From Streptomyces avermitilis MA-4680 = NBRC 14893 (lineage in GTDB: Bacteria; Actinomycetota; Actinomycetes; Streptomycetales; Streptomycetaceae), in assembly GCF_000009765.2 (NCBI RefSeq), contig NC_003155.5, forward strand, positions 8,432,001 through 8,496,000: a DNA stretch of 64,000 nt, in the 5' to 3' direction. Each line of letters begins with the position of its first letter. The first letter of the stretch is position 1. The translations under genes and the position numbers were made by a program. Below the pieces are notes generated by a model. It saw only the letters and a program-made list of their open reading frames with translations, made no database searches and had not been told where the DNA came from. Below are positions 26,736 through 33,163 of this stretch, piece by piece.

Positions 26736-27587
26736 TCACCTAATGCGGCGCATGTAATCCAACGTGTCCTTGGGTGAAAGGGCGTGGAACCGAAGGGTGT
26801 CGAAGGCCTCGCTGTAGGCCTGGAGGTCTTCTTTCCGCTCGAGATAGAGGCTACTCGTCAGGTGGTCGAGAACAACCACATCCAGATCAGATCTGCTCGG
26901 AAAGGAGAAGATAACGAAAGGCCCGGTGATTCCGATGTGGGCCCCCGCGGCGAACGGCAGTACCTGAAGCCGCACTTGAGGCAGCTTGGCCGCCTCCAGC
27001 AGCCGTTCCAGCTGCTGCGTCATGACCTCCGGGCCGCCGACCTCCCGGCGCAGCACCGCCTCGTCGAGGACCGCGGTCAGTTCCAGCGGCGGGTTCGAAC
27101 GCAGGACGTCCTGCCGGGCCAGCCGCACCTCCACCAGAGTGTCCAGCTTGGCGTCCTCCGCGCTGCCGACCGCGGCCCGGGTCACCGCCCGGGCGTACTC
27201 GGGCGTCTGGAGCAGGCCCGGCACCACCGAGGTCTCCAGCGTGCGCATCGCGCTGGCCTGCGACTCCAGACTGATGAAGTCGCGGTACGTCGGCGGCAGC
27301 ACCCCGCGATAGGCATGCCACCAGTTCTGCCGGACGCCGCCGTCGTCGGAGCCCGCCAACACCAGCAGCAGCTCGCGCAGTTCGGGATCCTCGACGCCGT
27401 ATACGTCCAAAAGCAGCCGTACGTCGGGCGGTTTCACCCCGCTGGAGCCCGTCTCGATCCGGCTCACCTTGGACTGGTGCCAGCCGACGAGACCGGCCGC
27501 CTGGCCACTGGTGAGGCCCGCCCGGGCGCGTAGGGAGCGTAATTCGGCGCCGAGTTTGCGGCGGCGCACTGCTGGTCCGTACTGCAT
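26736..27587 (-). CDS. XRE-family regulator with DUF5753 domain
   Basis: This 283-residue protein has an N-terminal helix-turn-helix at about 10-65 (GLTSGQAAGLVGWHQSKVSRIE) and a C-terminal DUF5753 domain at about 95-275. In Streptomyces these are paired with small DUF397 proteins and often with a HATPase-like gene; some act in toxin-antitoxin-like or developmental control. Here the DUF397 partner downstream is frame-broken, and the ATPase gene is divergent. Lost counterbalance by DUF397 could alter the regulator's activity, an inference. Confidence 0.9.
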   Translation of the reverse strand: MQYGPAVRRRKLGAELRSLRARAGLTSGQAAGLVGWHQSKVSRIETGSSGVKPPDVRLLLDVYGVEDPELRELLLVLAGSDDGGVRQNWWHAYRGVLPPTYRDFISLESQASAMRTLETSVVPGLLQTPEYARAVTRAAVGSAEDAKLDTLVEVRLARQDVLRSNPPLELTAVLDEAVLRREVGGPEVMTQQLERLLEAAKLPQVRLQVLPFAAGAHIGITGPFVIFSFPSRSDLDVVVLDHLTSSLYLERKEDLQAYSEAFDTLRFHALSPKDTLDYMRRIR

Positions 27588-27834
27588 GGCCGACTCCTTT
27601 CGCCCGGGAAGCGGGCTCGCGGCGACGGTAGAGGATGGGCCGAATGCCCACCCAAATACGGTCGGTCGTCGGAGAGTTCACCGCTTCGGGCGACAGATAT
27701 ATGCATATCTTGGTGGATCGGCACCGAGGCCGCCCTGGTGATGGCAGTCTGGCGCGAAGCACCAGTCCGGGACCGTACTCGAACCCTCCGCTCCGTGTCG
27801 GGCCCCGGTCCCGTGGGAAAGGGACGACGTCGCC
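27588..27834. promoter_or_regulatory. Divergent spacer between XRE and HATPase genes with AT-rich palindrome
   Basis: This 247-bp spacer holds both promoters. A locally AT-rich segment contains the perfect palindrome ATATGCATAT at 27699-27708 within GATATATGCATATC, unusual in this G+C-rich DNA. It is a plausible operator for the XRE protein. Confidence 0.45.
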
Positions 27835-28293
27835 ATGGCAGATCACCAGGAAGCATCCGTCACTCTGCCGAGCGATCCCGCCTCGGTCTCCGCCGCCCGA
27901 AAATACGTCGCGAGTGTGCTGGCCGAATGGGGCCTGCCGGGCGACGCGGAAGTCGCGGACACCGTGCGCCTGATCGTGTCCGAGCTCGCCACCAACGCGG
28001 TCCAGCACACCTTCGGGCAGTCACCCACGTTCACGGTTGACATCGCGCTCGACCGCGACGAACACCTGCACATCGGTGTCACCGACAGCCATCCACGCTT
28101 CCCGAAACGACTGCCCGCGGCCGTCCAGCAGGACAACGGCCGCGGAATGGTCATCATCCGCTGGCTGACCGCCGAGTGCGGCGGCAGGATGCGGGTCCGG
28201 CCCACCCGGGAGGGCGGCAAGACGGTACTGATCGAACTCCCGTGGGCGGTGTCCGCGCAGCCGGTGACGGCAGGGGGGCAGCAAGAACCCTGA
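27835..28293 (+). CDS. HATPase-domain protein (anti-sigma-factor-like)
   Basis: This 152-residue protein is a single HATPase_c_2 domain with N-box VSELATNAVQHT at about 46-57 and G-box IGVTDSHPR plus QQDNGRGMVIIRWL. Such stand-alone kinase-like ATPases include RsbW/SpoIIAB anti-sigma factors and many Streptomyces orphans that accompany DUF397/XRE genes. No sigma factor or anti-anti-sigma gene is nearby. Start ATG 27835 follows a GGGAAAGGGACG stretch. It is divergent from the XRE gene. Confidence 0.85.
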   Translation: MADHQEASVTLPSDPASVSAARKYVASVLAEWGLPGDAEVADTVRLIVSELATNAVQHTFGQSPTFTVDIALDRDEHLHIGVTDSHPRFPKRLPAAVQQDNGRGMVIIRWLTAECGGRMRVRPTREGGKTVLIELPWAVSAQPVTAGGQQEP

Positions 28294-28551
28294 CCGCGCT
28301 GAACTGTGCCGCACGGCTGCTTGAACCGGCCACCGGGAGAGCGCGGGCGCGGTGCGGCCGAGGTGTTCGGCCGTCCGGGTGATCGAGCCGGCCCCGGCGA
28401 CCGCCGTCAGCGCCACGGGTCGGGGCGGGTCGGGGCGCAGGCATGGTCGCCGTGCCGCGTGTGGACGTCTGTCACGGCGTACGGACGCTGCGGTCGCCGC
28501 GCACGGCGCCGCGTGCAGCCCGGGCCGTCGTGGCCGTCACCGGCGCCGTTC
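28294..28551. other. 258-bp stretch without a recognisable gene
   Basis: It lies between the HATPase gene and the convergent DUF6328 gene. Frames here lack normal third-position bias, and I see no strong hairpin with a T-tract. Confidence 0.6.
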
Positions 28552-29073
28552 TCAGGGTTCTCGGCGTGGTTCTGCTTCCGGGCCGGCCGGCCGCGCGAGA
28601 GCCGAACGCTGCGCCATCAGCGGCAGTACGACCCACAGGGCCACGCACACGGCCAGCGTCCCCGCGCCGGCGGCGATGCCGGCACCCCGGCCCAGGGCCA
28701 CGTCCACCACGAGCAGCACCGACCCGGTGAAGGCCAGCATCAGCACTCCGAGGCCGATCGAGGCCAGGCGGGAGGAGAGCCGCACGATGGTGGGCTTGGC
28801 GTTCTGCTGGAACAGCCCCCGGTGCACCGCGGCGGGCGCCGTGAACAGCGCCGCGGCCAGCATGGAGAGCAGCAGCGTGGTGACGTACGTGGCGCGCTGC
28901 ACCGTGTCGAGGGCCGGGAAGCGGGGGGTGAAGGCCAGGGTCAGCAGGAAGGCGAACAGGATCTGGACGCCCGTCTGGGTGACCCGCAGTTCCTGGAGCA
29001 GCTCCGCGAAGTTGCGGTCGGCGCGTTCCAGGGATGTCTCGTCGCGCAACGCTCGGGCAGGTCGGTCGGCCAT
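28552..29073 (-). CDS. DUF6328 family membrane protein
   Basis: This protein of 173 residues from ATG 29073 (MADRPARALRDETSLERADRN; an alternative GTG at 29106 adds 11 residues) has a soluble N-terminal segment with the family motif NFAELLQELRVTQTGVQILFAFLL and about four membrane spans. The C-terminus is a basic/Pro-rich cytoplasmic tail. The function is unknown. A 42-bp perfect palindrome lies just upstream, between it and the NlpC/P60 gene, so it likely has its own promoter. Confidence 0.8.
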   Translation of the reverse strand: MADRPARALRDETSLERADRNFAELLQELRVTQTGVQILFAFLLTLAFTPRFPALDTVQRATYVTTLLLSMLAAALFTAPAAVHRGLFQQNAKPTIVRLSSRLASIGLGVLMLAFTGSVLLVVDVALGRGAGIAAGAGTLAVCVALWVVLPLMAQRSALARPAGPEAEPRREP

Positions 29074-29108
29074 GGGTGAACGAGTAACCGTTTCGGCCCG
29101 TGTCACGC

Positions 29109-29150
29109 CCCGTCGGGGTGACGGCGCGGCCGCGCCGTCACCCCGACGGG
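29109..29150 (-). terminator. 42-bp perfect palindrome, terminator of the NlpC/P60 gene
   Basis: Left arm 29109-29129 is the exact reverse complement of right arm 29130-29150 (21 bp each, no spacer), starting CCCGTCGGGGTGACGG. It begins 4 bp after the NlpC/P60 stop. In RNA it would form a very stable hairpin that probably ends that transcript. No T-tract follows. Confidence 0.8.
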
Positions 29151-29154
29151 TGGG

Positions 29155-29634
29155 TCAGCTGACCCGGCCGTACCACACGCTCTTCGTCCAGATCTTCTGG
29201 AGCTTCACCACTTCCCCGGTCTTCGGGGAGTGCCAGATCTTTCCCTTCCCGGCGTAGATGCCGACGTGGTACACGCTCCGGCCCGAGTGGAAGAACACCA
29301 GGTCCCCTGCCTTGCGGTGGGACGCGGAGACATGGTGGGTCTTGTTGTACTGCGCCGCAGCCGTACGGGGCAGGCTCTTGCCCGCCTTCTTGAACGCGTA
29401 GAGCGTGAGCCCGGAGCAGTCGAAGCGGCGCGGCCCCGCGGCGCCCCACTTGTAGGGGGAGCCCTTCTTGGACGCCGCGATCTGGAGTGCCTTCGTCGCT
29501 GGTGTCGCGGCCGCGGCGTCGGAGGCGACGCCCGGGACCGCGATGCTGCCGCCCACGGCAGCAAGGGTGAGAGCTGAGGCCGTACCGGCCCTGGTCAGCA
29601 GCGAGGGGACACGATTGAGCGCAGACATGCGCAA
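29155..29634 (-). CDS. Secreted NlpC/P60 peptidoglycan endopeptidase
   Basis: This 159-residue protein has a signal peptide (hydrophobic 18-34, AxA near residue 43) and a compact NlpC/P60 domain. Catalytic Cys73 is in RRFDCSGLTLYAF and His123 in VYHVGIYAGKG; His135 in KIWHSPKTG is the likely third residue. Such enzymes cut D-Glu to meso-/LL-Dpm bonds in stem peptides. The 5' leader contains a likely c-di-AMP riboswitch, consistent with cell-wall hydrolases being its main actinobacterial targets. Start ATG 29634 or 29628. Confidence 0.92.
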   Translation of the reverse strand: MRMSALNRVPSLLTRAGTASALTLAAVGGSIAVPGVASDAAAATPATKALQIAASKKGSPYKWGAAGPRRFDCSGLTLYAFKKAGKSLPRTAAAQYNKTHHVSASHRKAGDLVFFHSGRSVYHVGIYAGKGKIWHSPKTGEVVKLQKIWTKSVWYGRVS

Positions 29635-29636
29635 CC

Positions 29637-29795
29637 CTTCGTCAGCCGCCTGTGAAGGATGACCTGTCGGATTCGGACTGGCGAAGTAGCCCGGCCGCGT
29701 ACTGCGGCTTCACCCCAAGGACCTTCCGGATCTCTCCGGAGGCCCGCCTTGCTGGGTCCTCCACTCCTGCCGATCCACTCCTGTCGACCAGTCAT
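29637..29795 (-). ncRNA. ydaO-yuaA (c-di-AMP) riboswitch upstream of the NlpC/P60 gene
   Basis: Read on the minus strand, the leader contains the conserved blocks in the right order: GGAGGACCCA, then CTTGGGGTGAAGCC, a variable GC hairpin with CCGCAGTACGCGG, GGGCTACTTCG, and AGTCCGAATCCGACAGGTC followed by ACAGGCGGCTGACGAAGG. These match the ydaO-yuaA consensus (GGGACC, GGGGTGAAT, CCGAATCCGACAGCTAACC, AGGCG). It ends a few bases before the start codon, so it probably turns expression off when c-di-AMP is high. Boundaries are approximate. Confidence 0.8.
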
Positions 29796-30163
29796 CCGGG
29801 CGGCGGCAGGACTCGGCGTCCGCCCGGACCGCCCCGCCGCTGTGGCGGGGGCTTGCCGTCAGGAAGGGATCTTCACCCACAGGTGTCCGAAAATCCCAAC
29901 GGAACGGGGAGTTTGTGTTGTTACTCACCACTCACCCGTTCGGGTGGACACCCCTTGTTTTCGAACGGTGTTGGGAGCACCGAGGAGGCCCGGACCTGCA
30001 CTGGAATGCTCTATTCCGCTTTTGGCTTACGCGCGTTGCGCAACTTGTACGGGCCTGAAAAATTGGGGCTTCTACGCTGATCGGGGGTACGCCATTTGGT
30101 TCGTTTGGAACCCGGGCCGGACGCTCGTGGCGCGCGGTGGGCGCCGGCCCGGGTGTGGGTGCG
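29796..30163. other. 368-bp stretch without a recognisable gene, less G+C-rich
   Basis: It presumably contains the promoter of the riboswitch-NlpC/P60 transcript. Bases 29890-30110 are clearly richer in A+T than the surroundings (for example TTGTGTTGTTACTC and GCCTGAAAAATTGGGG). Open frames here lack Streptomyces codon bias. The stretch is downstream of the small gene that follows clpP. Confidence 0.6.
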
Positions 30164-30472
30164 TCAACTGTCGGATCGCGGCGGCACGGTGACCCGGGCC
30201 GCGCGCCGCTCGCCGTCGAGGACGCGCAGGGCCTGCGCGAGGGTCGGGGCGTGCAGCTCGCTCTCGCCGCGCTGGTGCATCAGCGTCAGCGCGTCGCGCA
30301 GCGCGGTCGCCTTGCCCACCAGTGCCTGGGCGGCGCGCAGTCCGCGGTAGGTGTCTCCCGGGCGCGCGGGGTTGATACGGCCGAGGAGGTCGACCACGTC
30401 GAGGTAACGGTCGATCAGCTCGGCCTCGGCGCGGGTCAGTGCGGGCAGCGGAGGCAGTTCGGGCGGCAGCAT
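30164..30472 (-). CDS. Hypothetical protein, 102 aa, downstream of clpP
   Basis: This small helical, charged protein starts MLPPELPPLPALTRAEAELI and has no signal peptide or membrane span. It follows the ClpP-like gene after 7 bp and is surely co-transcribed with it. Codon use fits the genome. Helical segments such as GLRAAQALVGKATALRDALTLMH could mediate interaction. I recognise no family; a role linked to the protease is suggested only by position. Confidence 0.7.
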   Translation of the reverse strand: MLPPELPPLPALTRAEAELIDRYLDVVDLLGRINPARPGDTYRGLRAAQALVGKATALRDALTLMHQRGESELHAPTLAQALRVLDGERRAARVTVPPRSDS

Positions 30473-30479
30473 CGGCGGC

Positions 30480-31115
30480 TCACCTCGCGCCGGGCGCGGC
30501 GGCGGACGACTTGCGGCTCGGGACGACCCGGTCGACCAGGCCGTACGCCACGGCCGCCGGCGCGTCCAGGATCTTGTCCCGCTCGATGTCGGCGGCGACG
30601 CGCTCGGGGCTCTGCCCGGTGTGCCGTACGAGCAGTTCCTCCAACTGCTCGCGGGTACGCGCCAATTCCGCGGCCTGGATGACCAGATCGCTCGCCTGGC
30701 CCTGGACCGGCGCGGGCAGCGACGGCTGGTGGATCAGCACGCGTGCGCCGGGCAGCGCGAGCCGCTTGCCCGGTGTGCCACCGGCCAGCAGCACGGCGGC
30801 GGCCGATGCCGCCTGCCCCAGGCAGATGGTCTCCACGTCGCAGCTGACGAACTGCATCGTGTCGTAGACCGCGGTCATCGCGCTGAACGAGCCGCCGGGG
30901 GAGTTGATGTACAGCGAGATGTCCCGGTCCGGGGCCAGGTGTTCGAGGTGCATGAACTGGGCCATCACATCGTTCGCCGACGTGTCGTCGATCGGTGTCC
31001 CGAGAAACACGATCCGTTCGTCCAGCAGCTTCGAGTACGGATCCAGTGTCCGGAGCCCGGTACTGAGGCGCTCGGTGAACTCGGGCAGGGCGTAGCGGGC
31101 GGACGGTCGGTTCAT
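30480..31115 (-). CDS. clpP: Additional ClpP-type protease subunit
   Basis: This 211-residue serine protease subunit keeps the whole triad: Ser104 in [14 protein letters not shown], His129 in VLIHQPSL and Asp180 in [21 protein letters not shown] forms the oxyanion loop. GQAAS replaces the usual GMAAS and the chain has an extended N-terminus (residues 1-24) and C-terminal tail. Streptomycetes have several clpP genes, usually in pairs; this one is alone, without a partner clpP or clpX, and is followed by a small unknown gene. A candidate ClgR box lies upstream. Confidence 0.9.
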
Positions 31116-31150
31116 GGCTTGCCCCTCCTCGGAATGACTCCTGTCGAAAA

Positions 31151-31165
31151 TGTACAGGACGTACA
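31151..31165. promoter_or_regulatory. Inverted repeat TGTAC-N5-GTACA upstream of clpP
   Basis: TGTAC at 31151-31155 and GTACA at 31161-31165 lie 36-50 bp upstream of the clpP ATG. They may be a regulator site or part of the promoter. Confidence 0.4.
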
Positions 31166-31182
31166 GACTGTGGGGAGGTCTC

Positions 31183-31195
31183 TCGCTGACAGCGA
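31183..31195. promoter_or_regulatory. Candidate ClgR box upstream of clpP
   Basis: TCGCTGACAGCGA is a 13-bp inverted repeat fitting the CGC-N5-GCG core recognised by ClgR, the activator of clp and lon genes in actinobacteria. It lies 68-80 bp upstream of the clpP start, a usual activator position. Confidence 0.6.
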
Positions 31196-31197
31196 AA

Positions 31198-31227
31198 ATC
31201 CCCGTGGGGCAAGGGCTCCACGGGGAT
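31198..31227 (-). terminator. Hairpin with T-tract in the clpP leader region
   Basis: A 10-bp stem (31198-31207 with 31218-31227, ATCCCCGTGG/CCACGGGGAT) has a 10-nt loop. On the minus strand it is followed by TTTTCG. It lies 83 bp upstream of clpP, next to the candidate ClgR box. It may terminate an antisense transcript or act as an attenuator. Confidence 0.55.
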
Positions 31228-31349
31228 GCGCGGCGGCTCGGAGCTCAGGGAAGAGGGGCGGGGCGGCGGCCGAAGTGTCTCGGAAGGGGACACGTCAACG
31301 GGATCCTCCACTCCGGGAGGCCCCCTGAGCCCGGTCTAAGCTGGAGGAC

Positions 31350-31625
31350 ATGGCCTACGAGATTCCCGTGACGCAAGCCAGGGCTGAGCTCGCCGATCTG
31401 ATCAACCGTGTGGTGTACGGCGGCGAGCGCGTCGTCGTGACGCGGCACGGGAAGCCCCTCGTCGCCCTGGTCTCCGCGGCCGATCTGGAGCGGCTCGACA
31501 AGCTGGACGCGGCGGAGGAGCAGGTGGTCAGCGCGGTGTCCAGCGTCCGCGAGGTCGCCGCCGCACCCCGCGAGCGACAGCGCTTCGGCATCGCGGCCGA
31601 GCATCGGGGCCCGAATGCCTCGTAG
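31350..31625 (+). CDS. Phd/YefM-family antitoxin without adjacent toxin
   Basis: This 91-residue protein has the Phd/YefM fold in residues 1-50 (EIPVTQARAELADLINRVVYGGERVVVTRHGKPLVALVS) and a C-terminal helix-rich tail of about 35 residues that would bind a toxin. No RelE, Doc or PIN gene follows; the next 900 bp hold no convincing gene. It may act only as a DNA-binding regulator or serve a distant toxin. It is divergent from clpP. Confidence 0.88.
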   Translation: MAYEIPVTQARAELADLINRVVYGGERVVVTRHGKPLVALVSAADLERLDKLDAAEEQVVSAVSSVREVAAAPRERQRFGIAAEHRGPNAS

Positions 31626-31788
31626 GGCGTAGAAGAGTGCCGTAGACGAAGGGCACCGGGCGCAGTGGCGAGGTGCTCGGACCGGGTGGCGGCCAGTGAG
31701 TGGCCGAGAGCCCCGACCGGCCGCGGCCCCGGCTGCGTCTGTGGAGCTCAAGTCCAGCCCGGGAACGGATTGCCGAGCGACATGATCA

Positions 31789-31828
31789 GCAGTGCAGTGC
31801 AGTGCAGTGCAGTGCGGCGCGGCGCGGC
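31789..31828. repeat. Pentanucleotide tandem repeat: five GCAGT then three GCGGC
   Basis: GCAGT is repeated five times at 31789-31813 and continues as GCGGC three times at 31814-31828, ending in GCGCC. Perfect short tandem repeats of this length are rare in Streptomyces DNA. It is not within a supported gene. Confidence 0.85.
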
Positions 31829-32356
31829 GCGCCGAGCCTGACGCCGGCCGGCCCGGGGCGCGGCACGAGCCCGGTGGCGGCCGTGCTCACCGTCGGCGCC
31901 GGCGGCCCTGCGTGCCCGTCTCGGCGGCTCACCGGTCCTGTCGGCGCCCAGGCTGACCGTGTGCGAGACCGGCCGTCGCAAGTTTCACCAGGTGGCGGGT
32001 GACGGATAGGACGCCTGCGGCCGAAGTGGTCGGCGGCTGGGGCTCCTCTGCGGTGACGATGACCGCGCCGTATACGGTCCGGTCCTCGACCACCTCTCGC
32101 GCCGTGCCCACATGGGGGTGGCGGTCGGTCTCGAACGCGCCCTCGTGCCGCTCCCGTTGCCGCCGCATGCGGCCGGTCGCGGCCGCCGGGCCCGGCATGC
32201 CGAGCGGGAGGCCGCCGGGCGGACACGGCAGGCGGGTGCGGGTGGCGGGGCGGCCGACGGCGACGGGGGCACCGTTCTCCCCGGTGCGGGACCCCGGGGC
32301 TGGAGGTCACCAAAAAGAGCGGGCGTTCGGGCCGTCATGAGTGGATCAAGGGCTGG

Positions 32357-32372
32357 TTAACGTAGTTGAAAC
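32357..32372. promoter_or_regulatory. Candidate GlnR box upstream of urease
   Basis: TTAAC-GTAGTT-GAAAC at 32357-32372 fits the GlnR half-site pair (gTnAC-n6-GaAAC). It lies 160 bp upstream of ureA. GlnR is known to control urease genes in S. coelicolor; here the site is read only from its sequence. A further GTTAC occurs at 32453-32457. Confidence 0.55.
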
Positions 32373-32531
32373 TCCGGCGAACTAGCCTGCCGATCCATGC
32401 CACCAGGGGTTTTCGTATCCGGAGTGCGCATGATCGCGCAATCTGTCTGTATGTTACATCTATCCCCGCCGCGGTGGCTGCGGCAGCCGGACCCCGCACG
32501 GTCCGGAGCGAGGACTGTGAGGTGGGACGCC

Positions 32532-32834
32532 GTGCAACTGACCCCGCACGAGCAAGAGAGGCTGCTGATCCATGTGGCAGCCGACGTGGCCGAGAAGCGC
32601 CGGGCCCGCGGGCTCAAGCTCAACCACCCCGAGGCGGTCGCGCTCATCACGTCGCACATCCTCGAAGGCGCGCGTGACGGCCGTACGGTCGCCGAACTCA
32701 TGTCCTCCGGGCGCAAGCTGCTCACCCGGGACGACGTCATGGAGGGCATCCCCGAGATGATCCACGACGTCCAGGTCGAGGCGACCTTCCCGGACGGCAC
32801 CAAGCTCGTCACCGTCCACGACCCGATCGTCTGA
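32532..32834 (+). CDS. ureA: Urease gamma subunit
   Basis: Urease splits urea into ammonia and carbamate. Start GTG 32532 ([20 protein letters not shown]) gives 100 residues, the standard gamma length, with GAGGTGGGA upstream as ribosome site. [31 protein letters not shown] is the conserved core, and VTVHDPI the C-terminus. It is the first gene of ureABCFGD. The frame is open further upstream but that part has no homology. Gamma, beta and alpha assemble as a trimer of trimers. Confidence 0.95.
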   Translation: MQLTPHEQERLLIHVAADVAEKRRARGLKLNHPEAVALITSHILEGARDGRTVAELMSSGRKLLTRDDVMEGIPEMIHDVQVEATFPDGTKLVTVHDPIV

Positions 32835-32851
32835 CGGGGGGAGAGCGCGCC

Positions 32852-33163
32852 ATGATTCCCGGAGAGATCCTCTTCGCCGACGGACCCGTCGCCTACAACG
32901 AGGGCCGCGAGGTCACCCGGCTGACCGTCCTCAACGCCGCCGACCGGCCCGTCCAGGTCGGCTCCCACTACCACTTCGCCGAGGCCAACCCCGGTCTGGA
33001 CTTCGACCGCGCCGCCGCCCGCGGCAAGCGGCTCAACGTCGCCGCCGGCACCGCCGTGCGCTTCGAACCCGGAATCCCCGTCGACGTCGAACTCGTTCCG
33101 CTCGCCGGCGCCCGCGTGGTGCCCGGGCTGCGCGGGGAGACCGGAGGTGCCCTCGATGCCTGA
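32852..33163 (+). CDS. ureB: Urease beta subunit
   Basis: This 103-residue beta subunit begins [21 protein letters not shown] and contains the diagnostic [39 protein letters not shown] segment. It starts 17 bp after ureA, and the ureC start lies within its last codons. It is structural and packs on the alpha subunit near the active-site flap. The length is normal for the separate-beta organisation found in most bacteria. Confidence 0.95.
   Translation: MIPGEILFADGPVAYNEGREVTRLTVLNAADRPVQVGSHYHFAEANPGLDFDRAAARGKRLNVAAGTAVRFEPGIPVDVELVPLAGARVVPGLRGETGGALDA

Larger units (their letters stand above)
31626..32531. other. About 0.9 kb without a convincing gene, upstream of urease
   Basis: Several open frames exist but none has a recognisable domain or consistent codon bias. 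The right end carries the urease promoter region with a candidate GlnR site. The middle holds a pentanucleotide repeat (31789-31828). A minus-strand frame at 31929-32198 contains a stretch (EDRTVYGAVIVTAEEPQPPT) that could be a gene remnant, but I cannot name it. Confidence 0.6.

Noticed and set aside
29652-30192. Overlapping plus-strand frames upstream of the NlpC/P60 gene
   Set aside because: They overlap the riboswitch on the other strand and an A+T-richer stretch. Codon use is unlike Streptomyces genes.
31999-32340. Open frames on both strands in the spacer before urease
   Set aside because: Composition is Arg/Pro/Ala-rich with no domain, no ribosome site and no consistent third-position bias. 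A remnant is possible but cannot be supported as a gene.
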